Translations under genes and position numbers: made by a program
Shown here: positions 8,689 through 16,951 of the stretch, piece by piece
How positions within the stretch are numbered: the first letter of the stretch is position 1
Layout: each line of letters starts with the position of its first letter
The notes under the pieces: model-generated
The model's input: only the letters and a program-made list of their open reading frames with translations
The model's database searches: none
Told to the model about the DNA's origin: nothing
Source of the DNA: Bradyrhizobium sediminis
GTDB taxonomy: Bacteria; Pseudomonadota; Alphaproteobacteria; Rhizobiales; Xanthobacteraceae
DNA length: 64,000 nucleotides
Assembly (NCBI RefSeq): GCF_018736085.1
Contig: NZ_CP076134.1
Span: 3,172,501 to 3,236,500, forward strand
Direction: 5' to 3'

Positions 8689-9387
8689 CTATGCCGCTGA
8701 TGCAAACGACGTCACGTCGACGATCCGGTCGGCGATCAGATGGCGGATCTCGTCGTCATGGACGATGGCGACCATGGCCACATGGGCTCGCTTCTTCTGG
8801 TCGATCAGATCCACCACCACGGCGCGGTTAGCCGCATCGAGCGAGGCGGTCGGCTCGTCCAGCAGCAGGATCGGCAGCTCGGAGATGAAGCCGCGCGCGA
8901 TATTAACGCGCTGCTGCTCGCCGCCGGAAAAGGTCGAAGGCGGCAGCGCCCACAGCCGTTCCGGAATGTTGAGACGGCGCAGCAACTGCCCTGCCCGCTC
9001 GCGCGCCTCGGCCCGCGCCGTTCCCGTCGCAATCAGCGGCTCGGCGACGACGTCGATGGTTGCCACCCGCGGCACCGCGCGCAGGAATTGGCTGACATAG
9101 CCGATGGTGTCGCGGCGCACGCCAAGCACCTGCCGCGGCTCGGCCCTGGCGAGATCGACCACGCCGCCCCGGTGGCGGATGCCGATGCGGCCGCCATCGC
9201 AGCGGTAATTGCCGAAGATCATCTTCAGGATCGAGGACTTGCCGGCGCCCGAGGGGCCGGACAGCACCACGCACTCGCCGGGCTCGACCCGAAACGAGAC
9301 TCCGCGCACGACTGGAAGCTGCACGCCACCCTGCAAATGCATGGTGAAGGTCTTTTCGGCATTGCTGATATCGATCATCGCAGTCAT
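8689..9387 (-). CDS. phnL: PhnL: ATP-binding subunit associated with C-P lyase
   Basis: 232-residue ABC-type ATPase without a partner permease. PhnL acts with PhnG, PhnH and PhnI in transferring phosphonate to ATP-derived ribose triphosphate. Walker A is GPSGAGKSS and the signature is FSGGEQQRVNIARG, followed by the Walker B LLLDEPTASLD. The start at 9387 (MTAMIDISNAEKTF) is preferred because homology begins there; an upstream ATG at 9456 would run into phnK. There is a 10-bp gap to phnK. Confidence 0.92.
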   Translation of the reverse strand: MTAMIDISNAEKTFTMHLQGGVQLPVVRGVSFRVEPGECVVLSGPSGAGKSSILKMIFGNYRCDGGRIGIRHRGGVVDLARAEPRQVLGVRRDTIGYVSQFLRAVPRVATIDVVAEPLIATGTARAEARERAGQLLRRLNIPERLWALPPSTFSGGEQQRVNIARGFISELPILLLDEPTASLDAANRAVVVDLIDQKKRAHVAMVAIVHDDEIRHLIADRIVDVTSFASAA

Positions 9388-9397
9388 TAATGCACGC

Positions 9398-10201
9398 TCA
9401 TGCCGGTAGAATCGAGGAAACGAGCAACTGGGTATAGGGCTCACGGGGATCGTCAAGCACCTGATCGGTCAAGCCGGTCTCGATCACGCGACCGCCCTTC
9501 ATCACCATCACCCGGTGCGACAGCAGCCGCGCGACGGCGAGATCATGGGTGACCACGATTGCCGCCAATCCGAGTTCGCTCACCAGATTGCGCATCAAAT
9601 CGAGCAGCCGCGCCTGGACCGACACGTCGAGGCCGCCAGTCGGTTCATCCATGAAGACGAGCCGCGGCTCGGTCACCAGATTGCGCGCAATCTGCAGCCG
9701 TTGCCGCATGCCGCCGGAATAAGTCCGCGGCGCATCGTCGATGCGCGCGGTGTCGATCTCGACACGCTCGAGCCAGGATGACGCGGTGTCGCGGATGCGG
9801 CCGTAGTGATTCCAGCCTACCGCCATCAGCCGCTCGCCGACATTGGCGCCGGCCGATACCCCCATCCGCAGTCCCAGCGCCGGATCCTGGTGCACAAAGC
9901 CCCAGTCGGTGCGAAACAGGAACCGGCGCTCGGCTTCGCCCAGCGCCGCCAGATCGCGCATCACCCCGTCGCGCATCCGGTACGACACCCGCCCCGCACT
10001 GGGCGCGAGCTGCGCCGACAGCAGTTGCAGCAGCGTCGACTTGCCCGATCCGGATTCGCCGACGATCGCCAGCACCTCGCCGGGGTAAAGCGCAAAGGAC
10101 ACGTCACGGCAGGCGGCCAGCCGGCCATAGTCCTTGCCGAGGCCCTCGGCCATCAGCAACGGCCGGTCATTGTCCTGCCCGGCGATTTCAGCCTCAGCCA
10201 T
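9398..10201 (-). CDS. phnK: PhnK: ATP-binding subunit of the C-P lyase complex
   Basis: 267-residue ABC-type ATPase that docks on the PhnGHIJ core complex through PhnJ. Walker A is GESGSGKST, the signature YSGGMRQRLQIAR, and Walker B LVFMDEPTGGLD. The long C-terminal segment resembles dipeptide-importer ATPases, as usual for PhnK. The ATG at 10201 has AAGGAG upstream and overlaps phnJ by 8 bp. The reading frame extends further upstream, but that part is antisense-like sequence inside phnJ. Confidence 0.93.
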   Translation of the reverse strand: MAEAEIAGQDNDRPLLMAEGLGKDYGRLAACRDVSFALYPGEVLAIVGESGSGKSTLLQLLSAQLAPSAGRVSYRMRDGVMRDLAALGEAERRFLFRTDWGFVHQDPALGLRMGVSAGANVGERLMAVGWNHYGRIRDTASSWLERVEIDTARIDDAPRTYSGGMRQRLQIARNLVTEPRLVFMDEPTGGLDVSVQARLLDLMRNLVSELGLAAIVVTHDLAVARLLSHRVMVMKGGRVIETGLTDQVLDDPREPYTQLLVSSILPA

Positions 10202-11078
10202 GCGCGCTCTCCTTGTGCGGCGGCGCGCTCTCGCTGCCGCGGCGCCCCTGGGCCTGGCGAGTCTCGCAATAATCGGTGTCCGAACAGACGAACATCCGGC
10301 CGCCCTCGTCGTCGGTGACGATTTCATCGAGATAGGAATCATCGGCCCCGCACAACGCGCAAGGCGCGTCGAAGCGGTAGCGCGTGAACGGGTGATCCTC
10401 GAAGTCGAGCGAGGTGACCTGCGTGTGGGGCGGAATCGCATAGATACGCTTTTCACGGCCGGCGCCGAACAGCTGCAGCGCCGGGCAATTGTCCATCTTC
10501 GGATTGTCGAATTTCGGCGTCGGTGACGGATCCATCACGTAACGGGCGTTGACCTTCACCGGATAGGCATAGGAGGTGGCGATGTGCCCGAAGCGGGCGA
10601 TGTCCTCATAGAGCTTGACGTGCATCAGGCCGTATTCGCCGAGCGCGTGCATACGCCGGGTCTCGGTCTCGCGCGGCTCCAGGAAGCGCAGCGGTTCCGG
10701 GATCGGCACCTGATAGACCAGCACCTGTCCGCCATGCAGCGGCGCTTCGGGAATACGATGCCGGGTCTGGATCACGGTGGCCTCCGGCGTGGACGTCGTG
10801 GTGGCGACGCCGGCGGTCCGGGCGAAAAACTTGCGGATCGAAATCGCATTGGTGGTGTCGTCGGAGCCCTGGTCGATCACCTTCAGCACATCCTGGGGCC
10901 CGAGGATCGCCGCCGTCACCTGCACGCCACCGGTGCCCCACCCATAAGGCATCGGCATTTCCCGGCTGGCGAACGGCACCTGATAACCGGGGATCGCGAT
11001 CGCCTTCAGGATGGCGCGGCGGATCATCCGCTTCGTTTGTTCGTCGAGATAGGCGAAGTTGTAGGCGGGCGCGTTCAT
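10194..11078 (-). CDS. phnJ: PhnJ: carbon-phosphorus lyase, radical SAM
   Basis: 294 residues. PhnJ cleaves the C-P bond of ribose 1-methylphosphonate 5-phosphate, releasing methane (or another alkane) and ribose cyclic phosphate. The atypical 4Fe-4S motif C240-x2-C243-x21-C265-x5-C271 is intact. It aligns with E. coli Cys241/244/266/272, and Gly31 matches the E. coli radical glycine 32. The ATG at 11078 overlaps the phnI stop by 4 bp. All catalytic residues are present, so the enzyme should be active. Confidence 0.96.
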   Translation of the reverse strand: MNAPAYNFAYLDEQTKRMIRRAILKAIAIPGYQVPFASREMPMPYGWGTGGVQVTAAILGPQDVLKVIDQGSDDTTNAISIRKFFARTAGVATTTSTPEATVIQTRHRIPEAPLHGGQVLVYQVPIPEPLRFLEPRETETRRMHALGEYGLMHVKLYEDIARFGHIATSYAYPVKVNARYVMDPSPTPKFDNPKMDNCPALQLFGAGREKRIYAIPPHTQVTSLDFEDHPFTRYRFDAPCALCGADDSYLDEIVTDDEGGRMFVCSDTDYCETRQAQGRRGSESAPPHKESAHG

Positions 11079-12178
11079 TCCGCGGCCTCCTGCATCGGCG
11101 GCAACGCTTCCGCCTCGCCGAACTCCTCCCGAAGTTTGCGCAGCAGACCGAGTTCGGACTGGAAGTCGACATAATGCGGCAGCTTGAGATGCTCGACGAA
11201 ACCGGTCGCCTGCACATTGTCGGAATGCGACATCACGAACTCCTCGTCCTGGGCCGGTGCGATAATTTCCTCGTCGAGTTCGCGGGCTCGCAGGCTCCTG
11301 TCCACCAGCGCCATCGACATGGTCTTGCGCTCGCTCTGTCCGAACGCCAGCCCGTAGCCGCGCGTGAAACACGGCGCCTCGGTGGCCGAGCCCTTGAACT
11401 GGTTGACCATCTGGCACTCCGTCAGCGTGACCGCGCCGAGCGGCACGGCGAAGCCGGCATCTTCGGCCATGAACTCCACCTCGACCTCGCCGAGGCGAAT
11501 TTCGCCGGCAAACGGATGGTTCCGGCCATAGCCGCGCTGCGACGAGTAGCCGAGCGCGAGCAGAAAGCCCTCATCGGCACGCGCCAGATTCTGCAGCCGC
11601 AGGTCGCGATCGGCAGGGAAACTCAGGGGCTCACGGGTGAGATCGCCGACCGCCGAGCCGGCATCGGCCCGCAGCGAAGGCTCGATCAGGCCGTCGCGGC
11701 CGAGAATGTCGGTGACGCGCGGCATCACCGCCGGCGATGCCTCCCCGGTCGCTGGCGCCTCGGGCATCGATGCCCCCGCCAGTTCCGGATCGAGCAGGCG
11801 ATGGGTGTAATCGAAGGTGGGCCCGAGAATCTGGCCTCCCGGAATATCCTTGAAGGTCGAGGAAATCCGGCGGCGCACCTGCATCTGCCCGGTATCGACC
11901 GGTTCGCTCGCGCCGAAGCGCGGCAAGGTGGCGCGGAAGGCGCGAACCAGGAAGATCGCCTCGATCATGTCGCCGCGCGCCTGCTTCAGCGCCAGCGCCG
12001 CAAGCTCGCGATCATAGAGCGAGCCCTCCGTCATGATCCGATCGACGCCGAGGCTGAGTTGTCCGGATATCTGATCGAGCGAGAGTTCGGGAACGCCGCG
12101 ATCGCCGCGGCGCTCATGCGCCAGCAGGCGATGGGCGTTCTCGATGGCGCGTTCGCCTCCCTTGACGGCGACATACAT
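11075..12178 (-). CDS. phnI: PhnI: C-P lyase core subunit, nucleosidase/transferase
   Basis: 367 residues. PhnI, with PhnG, PhnH and PhnL, displaces adenine of ATP with alkylphosphonate to form ribose 1-alkylphosphonate 5-triphosphate. Conserved stretches include YVAVKGGERAIENAHRLLAHERRGD at the N-terminus and GRNHPFAGEIRLGEVEVE. It overlaps phnJ by 4 bp and follows phnH by 3 bp, within a tightly packed operon. Confidence 0.95.
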   Translation of the reverse strand: MYVAVKGGERAIENAHRLLAHERRGDRGVPELSLDQISGQLSLGVDRIMTEGSLYDRELAALALKQARGDMIEAIFLVRAFRATLPRFGASEPVDTGQMQVRRRISSTFKDIPGGQILGPTFDYTHRLLDPELAGASMPEAPATGEASPAVMPRVTDILGRDGLIEPSLRADAGSAVGDLTREPLSFPADRDLRLQNLARADEGFLLALGYSSQRGYGRNHPFAGEIRLGEVEVEFMAEDAGFAVPLGAVTLTECQMVNQFKGSATEAPCFTRGYGLAFGQSERKTMSMALVDRSLRARELDEEIIAPAQDEEFVMSHSDNVQATGFVEHLKLPHYVDFQSELGLLRKLREEFGEAEALPPMQEAAE

Positions 12179-12181
12179 GCT

Positions 12182-12790
12182 TCAATCTCCCTTCGCGGCG
12201 ACCCGCGTGGTTCGCGGTATCGCGACAATGGCATCGTCGGCCACCAGGACGACATCGATACCACGCGGAAACAGCGCAGCGTTAATGGCCAGCCGTTCGA
12301 ACAGGTCCACGGGCTGCAGCGCGGCCCGCAGGATGGCGGTGCCGTCGATGCCGGGGCCGCGCAGTTCGAAGGCGGTCCCCTGCGTCAGACTTTGCACCTG
12401 CAGGATCAACGTCGTCGAACGATCGGGATACTCGGCGCTGCCAAAGGCAAAACGGTCGAGAGCCGGGAGGGCTCGTGCGTCTGCGATGAGCGCAAAACTG
12501 CAGATCGCGGAATCCGCGATCACCGGTGCGCCGGTGTGGAACCTGAGCCATTTGCCGACGTCCGATGTCTCCGACATCTGCGGATCGAGCCAGAGCGGCG
12601 TATCGTGATCGAACAGCGTCATCGCAATCGCGGCGGTGCCGCACATCATGGCCGGCGGGGCACCGGTCACGCTCGCGATCTTGCGGACGCTGCCCGGGCG
12701 CGCCATTGCATCCATCACCGACCGAAAGATCGTTTGCGCGGACAAAACCTTGTCAGCGAAGCCCGCGGGCAGTTCGGCAACCGTCGTCAT
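12182..12790 (-). CDS. phnH: PhnH: C-P lyase core subunit
   Basis: 202 residues of the PhnH family, a structural and catalytic partner in the PhnGHIJ complex. Typical stretches are KVLSAQTIFRSVMDAMARPG at the N-terminus and GTAFELRGPGIDG near residue 140. It is packed 3 bp from phnG and phnI. No deviation from the usual length. Confidence 0.93.
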   Translation of the reverse strand: MTTVAELPAGFADKVLSAQTIFRSVMDAMARPGSVRKIASVTGAPPAMMCGTAAIAMTLFDHDTPLWLDPQMSETSDVGKWLRFHTGAPVIADSAICSFALIADARALPALDRFAFGSAEYPDRSTTLILQVQSLTQGTAFELRGPGIDGTAILRAALQPVDLFERLAINAALFPRGIDVVLVADDAIVAIPRTTRVAAKGD

Positions 12791-12793
12791 CGC

Positions 12794-13255
12794 TCAATCC
12801 TCACCGCGCACCAGCGTGTAGAAATCGACCCGCGTCGCCGCAGTCTCCTGCGCCTTGCGGTTGCGCTCGGAGATCATCGCCGCGCGTAACGGTGCGACCA
12901 CGATTTCCTCCACGGCTCCCGCAAATTCATCCGACTGCACCAAAGCGTCGCACAGCGCGATCATCTGCGCCTTCTGCCTGTTGCGGCCGAGCACATAGCC
13001 AAACCCCACCTCGCCGGTCGAAAGCCGCACCGCGGCGCGCGAGACCGTGGCCTCGCCGAGATTGAACGGCGCACCGTCGCCGCCGATCCGGCCGCGCAGC
13101 ATCACGAGGCCATTCTCCGGCTCGCGCAGGGTTTCGTAGGCCGGCGCCGCGACCGCGTCGAGACAACGGGCAATCTCCGCCGCATCGGAATTCGCCAGCA
13201 CCGTCATAGCCGCCTTGCGTTGCGCCTGTTTGCCGTTTTCGCCCGCTGCGGTCAT
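12794..13255 (-). CDS. phnG: PhnG: C-P lyase core subunit, first gene of phnGHIJKLMN
   Basis: 153 residues of the PhnG family, part of the PhnGHIJ core. The family stretch GLVMLRGRIGGDGAPFNLGEATVSRAAV spans roughly residues 48-75, and the basic VGFGYVLGRNRQKAQMIAL follows. It is the first gene of the minus-strand operon. Upstream lie a perfect inverted repeat (likely PhnF operator) and a PHO box, so transcription appears to need phosphate starvation and loss of PhnF repression. Confidence 0.92.
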   Translation of the reverse strand: MTAAGENGKQAQRKAAMTVLANSDAAEIARCLDAVAAPAYETLREPENGLVMLRGRIGGDGAPFNLGEATVSRAAVRLSTGEVGFGYVLGRNRQKAQMIALCDALVQSDEFAGAVEEIVVAPLRAAMISERNRKAQETAATRVDFYTLVRGED

Positions 13256-13270
13256 GCCAGCCTTGCCGGA

Positions 13271-13302
13271 ATCAAGTTGTCTATGTTAATAGACAACTTG
13301 AT
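13271..13302. promoter_or_regulatory. Perfect inverted repeat, probable PhnF operator
   Basis: ATCAAGTTGTCTAT (13271-13284) and its exact complement (13289-13302) flank GTTA, giving 14-bp arms. It sits 16 bp before phnG and 72 bp before the divergent GntR/HutC-type phnF gene. The candidate phnG -10 (TATCAA on the minus strand) falls inside one arm, so binding would block phnG transcription. The assignment to PhnF is inferred from position and symmetry. Confidence 0.75.
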
Positions 13303-13313
13303 AGCCAGGCGCC

Positions 13314-13331
13314 ATGACTGTTTCGTGACAG
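13314..13331 (-). promoter_or_regulatory. PHO box upstream of phnG
   Basis: Minus-strand CTGTCAC-GAAA-CAGTCAT, heptamers at an 11-bp period. A TATCAA hexamer begins 10 nt after the box, the spacing expected for a PhoB-dependent -10. Located 59 bp before the phnG start. Confidence 0.65.
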
Positions 13332-13373
13332 CGGGATGATTTTTCCGATGCCCTTCCCCAACCTTCCCAAGCC

Positions 13374-14102
13374 ATGACCATACAGGACGCGGCCTCCGGG
13401 GTGGCGCTGTGGCGGCAGGTCGCCGACGGCATCGAGCGCGGCATCGCCGATGGCAGCTTTGCCTCCGGCGAACGGCTGCCGGGCGAAATGGAAATCGCCG
13501 AGACCTATCGCGTCAACCGCCACACCGTGCGCCGGGCGCTGGCGGCCCTGGCCGAACGCGGCCTGGTGCGCGCCGAGCGCGGCAGCGGCACTTACGTCGA
13601 AGCGCCACGCATGGCCTATCCGCTGCGCCCGCGCACCCGGTTCTCCGAGATCGTCGGCGCCGGCGGCCGCGAGCCGCGCGGCCAGTTGATCGGCGCATCC
13701 GAAGAGCCCGCGACGCGCGAGCTGGCTCGCCAGTTAGGCGTGAAGACCGGCGCGCCGCTGATCCGGATCGAGGCGCTGCGGCTCGCCGACCGCACGCCGA
13801 TCTGCGTCGGCACCACCTGGCTTGCTGCGGAGCGCTTCCCCGACGCCGGGCGGATCTATGAGCGCGTGCGCTCGACGACGAAGCTGCTGGCGCATTATGG
13901 TATCCGCGACTATCGCAGGGCCTCGACCCGCGTCGCAGCCGCCATTGTCGACGCCACCGACGCTATCCGGCTCGATCTTGCACTCGGACGCCCCGTTCTG
14001 GTGGTCGACAGCGTTGACGTCAATGCCGACGGCAAGCCGCTCCTGACGACGCACGCGCGCTTTGCCGCCGAGCGGATCGAGTTCGTGGTCGAGAACGGCT
14101 AG
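13374..14102 (+). CDS. phnF: PhnF: GntR/HutC-family repressor of phosphonate genes
   Basis: 242 residues. The N-terminal winged helix-turn-helix is at about 10-75 (LPGEMEIAETYRVNRHTVRRALAALAERGLVRAERGSGTYV), followed by a UTRA effector-binding domain from about 95. PhnF-type regulators repress phosphonate operons until a ligand or phosphate signal releases them. The gene is divergent from phnG and convergent with phnE, and the inverted repeat at 13271-13302 is the obvious target. Confidence 0.9.
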   Translation: MTIQDAASGVALWRQVADGIERGIADGSFASGERLPGEMEIAETYRVNRHTVRRALAALAERGLVRAERGSGTYVEAPRMAYPLRPRTRFSEIVGAGGREPRGQLIGASEEPATRELARQLGVKTGAPLIRIEALRLADRTPICVGTTWLAAERFPDAGRIYERVRSTTKLLAHYGIRDYRRASTRVAAAIVDATDAIRLDLALGRPVLVVDSVDVNADGKPLLTTHARFAAERIEFVVENG

Positions 14103-14117
14103 TCCGGCTCCGAAACC

Positions 14118-14978
14118 TTACGCGATTGCCCGCTGTCCGATGATCGCGAAACGGAGTTGCGACGACCCCCAGTCGATGATCGCTACCGTGATCAGTATCA
14201 TGATGATCAGGAACGCAACATGGTCCCAGTTTTGCTGACCAATTTCATTCGAAAGGTAGAGACCGATTCCGCCAGCGCCGACGATACCAATAACGGTCGC
14301 GGAACGAGTGTTCGATTCGAAGTAGTAGAGCACCTGACTGAGGATGACCGGCAGCACCTGAGGAACGATGCCAAATCGAATCTGATGGAGCGCCGAGCCT
14401 CCCGTCGAAGTCACACCGTCAATTGGCTTGGTGTCGGCCGTCTCGATGGCCTCGGAAAACAGCTTGCCGAATGAGCCAATGTCGGACATCGCGACCGCCA
14501 GAATTCCGGCGAACGGTCCGAGCCCGACCACATTGATGAAGATCAGCGCCCAAATCAACGTGTCGACACCGCGTATCGAATCGAGAAACCGACGCGACAA
14601 GAAATGAACGGCTCGCTGCGCGACAACATTCTTGGCGGCAATGAAGGCGAGCGGGAATGCTATCACGGCCGCTAGCATCGTTCCAAGAAGAGCAATCGCC
14701 AGGGTCTCGGCGAGGCCCTTCAGATAGAGGTGAAGCAGGTTGCCCGGGGTCGGCGGAAACATCAGCCCGATGATGACGCCAAGTCGGCTTATTCCGGTTG
14801 CCAGCTTCTCGAACGAGAATCCCAGCCACATCATGCCGAACAGGAACAGCCCCACAAGCGCTGCAATAGTTGCGACGGTTTGTATTCGCTTCAGAGGCGA
14901 CGGACTGAAAATGTCGGGATAGGCTTGCGTAAGCCGGGCCCTGTCAACTCCAGCGAGGGGGGAGGATTGCGACATCAA
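14118..14978 (-). CDS. phnE: PhnE: phosphonate ABC transporter permease (second of two)
   Basis: 286-residue inner-membrane permease. The TM segment set and the EAA-type loop (around GMLAxAI..FxE, here IETADTKPIDGVTSTGGSALHQIRFGIVPQVLP) match the PhnE family. It overlaps the upstream phnE by 4 bp and is last in the phnCDDEE operon. Two permeases are expected for a heterodimeric channel. The DNA here is visibly less GC-rich (about 52% in the line sampled at 14161) than phnF next door. Confidence 0.9.
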   Translation of the reverse strand: MMSQSSPLAGVDRARLTQAYPDIFSPSPLKRIQTVATIAALVGLFLFGMMWLGFSFEKLATGISRLGVIIGLMFPPTPGNLLHLYLKGLAETLAIALLGTMLAAVIAFPLAFIAAKNVVAQRAVHFLSRRFLDSIRGVDTLIWALIFINVVGLGPFAGILAVAMSDIGSFGKLFSEAIETADTKPIDGVTSTGGSALHQIRFGIVPQVLPVILSQVLYYFESNTRSATVIGIVGAGGIGLYLSNEIGQQNWDHVAFLIIMILITVAIIDWGSSQLRFAIIGQRAIA

Positions 14979-15877
14979 CGATGTCCCTCAATGCCGAGAA
15001 GTCGATGGCGCAGCCGTTCGGTAAGCAGGTCGATGACGACCACCGTCGCGATGATCATCAGGAGAATTGCGCTGACGTCCGAGTAATAGAATTGCCGGAT
15101 CGAGCTCAACAACTCCTTGCCGATTCCGCCGGCGCCGACGAAACCCATGACCGATGCGCCCCGCACGTTGATTTCGAATCGCAGGAGCGTGTAGCTTACA
15201 ACGTTTGACAAGACCTGAGGTACCACTGCGAACCGAATTTGCTCCACCCAGCTCCCGCCTGTTGCGCGGACGCCCTCGACGGGATTCATGTCGATGTTTT
15301 CAACCACCTCGGCGAATTGCTTGCCAAGCGCTCCCACCGTGTGAATCGCGATAGCGAGCACACCGGGTACCGGGCCGAGGCCCAATGCGTAAACGAACAA
15401 GAGCGCGAAAACGATTTCCGGTACGGTGCGGCAAAACTCCAGCAAGCGGCGCACCAAGCCGCGCGCCAGCGCATTCTTCATCAGGTTTGCGCTCGCAAAG
15501 AAACAAAGCGCAAAGCCGATCGTTGCGCCGAGAAACGTTCCGACATAGGCAACAAGGAGCGTTTCGGCCAGAAGCCGGAGCCAGCCGTCCAAATTCCAGA
15601 ACCACTCGGTAAAGTCGGCGCTGAAATGCGAAGGCCGCAACTTGGGCAGGATGTCGTAGAGATAGCTCCAAAATCTCGGAAGCCCTTCGGCAAATTTGCG
15701 CAGATCAACCTCACCGCCCCAAGCAGCGAGCGCGGCAGCCACGGCGACAGCAAGCGCGAAGACCACTGCACGACGGCGCTTTGCGGCCACAGCCGCGCCG
15801 TACTGGCCGAGGAGTGCAGCGGTCTGCTGGTCGGGAAGGCGGTGAAGATGACTCGTCAACGTTCGACTGGCTCGCAT
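14975..15877 (-). CDS. phnE: PhnE: phosphonate ABC transporter permease (first of two)
   Basis: About 300 residues, inner-membrane permease with a basic cytoplasmic N-terminus, a first helix near residue 45 and a PhnE-type coupling loop (VENIDMNPVEGVRATGGSWVEQIRFAVVPQVL). It pairs with the following permease, with which it overlaps by 4 bp. The start is uncertain: ATG at 15877 is chosen, while a TTG at 15901 is in frame. There is a 73-bp gap after the second phnD. Confidence 0.88.
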   Translation of the reverse strand: MRASRTLTSHLHRLPDQQTAALLGQYGAAVAAKRRRAVVFALAVAVAAALAAWGGEVDLRKFAEGLPRFWSYLYDILPKLRPSHFSADFTEWFWNLDGWLRLLAETLLVAYVGTFLGATIGFALCFFASANLMKNALARGLVRRLLEFCRTVPEIVFALLFVYALGLGPVPGVLAIAIHTVGALGKQFAEVVENIDMNPVEGVRATGGSWVEQIRFAVVPQVLSNVVSYTLLRFEINVRGASVMGFVGAGGIGKELLSSIRQFYYSDVSAILLMIIATVVVIDLLTERLRHRLLGIEGHR

Positions 15878-15950
15878 AAGCGATGGATAATGAGCAAACA
15901 AGTGGCGGCGGCGGCCTGCAATGGAGCGCCGCCGCCAATGAGTTTTCGCC

Positions 15951-16886
15951 TCAGGACGCCTTCTTCTTCCGTTGCTCGTCGAGCCAGAGATTCATTTTGA
16001 CCGACTCTTGGTAGTCTTTCGCAGTTACCTCGACGAACCCGCGATCCTTGCCGTCGGACAGCTTGGCAAACGCCTCCTTGTCCTTTTGCGGTGCTTCAAC
16101 GAAGGCTTTCGCAATCGCCTTCTTGAGATCGTCCGGCATGTCGTTCAGATAGGCAAAGGGCGACCCCGGCAGAAGCGGCGATTTCCATGCAATGCGGAAG
16201 TCTTCCTTTTTCATGAGCGACCCGTCCGGCCTTTTCACCATGCCCTTGTTGAGCATGCGCGTCAGGTTCGAATCATCCTCCGAGTTCCACCAGTTGACGG
16301 CGGCGTCAACCGTCCCGGCGGCCAGCGCGAGCACGGCATTCTCGTGACTTCCGGTGGTCTGACCGACCTTGAAGTACTTGTCGATCGGGAAGCCCTGCTG
16401 CGTCAGGAAGAAATTGGGCGCCTTGAATCCAGATGTGGATTCCACGTCGACAAAGCCGAGTTTGGTTCCTTTCAGATCTTCAATCGATTTGTAGGCACTG
16501 TCGGCCCGAACGTACATTACCGAGTAATAGCCGATTGAACCGTCGCTGTTCTGCGTCGTGACGAACGGCACAACATTACCGGCCGAGACGGTGTTCGCGC
16601 GCGCATACGAGCCGGGCCCATAGAATCCGATGTGAATTTGCTTGTTCTTTTGGCCTTCGATGACCGCCGTGTAGTCACTGGCAACCCGCAAAGTCACTTT
16701 TACGCCCAGTTCCTTGGAGAGATAATTGACGAACGGGGTAAAGCGATCCAGCGTCCCGGTTGCATTTTCGGCAGGAACGAGTGCGAAGACCAACTCAGGG
16801 TACTTGTCCTTCCAGGACTGGGCCAGGGCCGGGGTCGTCATTGCGAGACCGACCGTCAAGACGAGAAGGCTGCGGCGCGTTATCAT
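15951..16886 (-). CDS. phnD: PhnD: phosphonate-binding periplasmic protein (copy 2)
   Basis: 311-residue solute-binding protein with a signal peptide (cleavage about residue 22, ALA-Q). The PhnD fold carries the anion-binding segments VIEGQKNKQIHIGFYGPGSYARA and ESTSGFKAPNFFL (Ser/Thr-rich N-terminal helix ends that bind the phosphonate). It is a tandem paralogue of the gene at 16952-17890, with high similarity throughout but different signal peptides and substitutions around the binding segments. Sampled GC is low (about 45% in the line at 16621). Confidence 0.92.
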   Translation of the reverse strand: MITRRSLLVLTVGLAMTTPALAQSWKDKYPELVFALVPAENATGTLDRFTPFVNYLSKELGVKVTLRVASDYTAVIEGQKNKQIHIGFYGPGSYARANTVSAGNVVPFVTTQNSDGSIGYYSVMYVRADSAYKSIEDLKGTKLGFVDVESTSGFKAPNFFLTQQGFPIDKYFKVGQTTGSHENAVLALAAGTVDAAVNWWNSEDDSNLTRMLNKGMVKRPDGSLMKKEDFRIAWKSPLLPGSPFAYLNDMPDDLKKAIAKAFVEAPQKDKEAFAKLSDGKDRGFVEVTAKDYQESVKMNLWLDEQRKKKAS

Positions 16887-16951
16887 CGATTTCTCCCTCT
16901 ATGATTCTGAAAAACACTCGGCGGATTGAATGACAGTGAGATGACGCGAAG

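Noticed and set aside
7283..9100. 605-codon plus-strand frame opposite phnM and phnL
   Set aside because: Antisense to two unmistakable phn genes, with Arg/His-rich composition typical of shadow frames.
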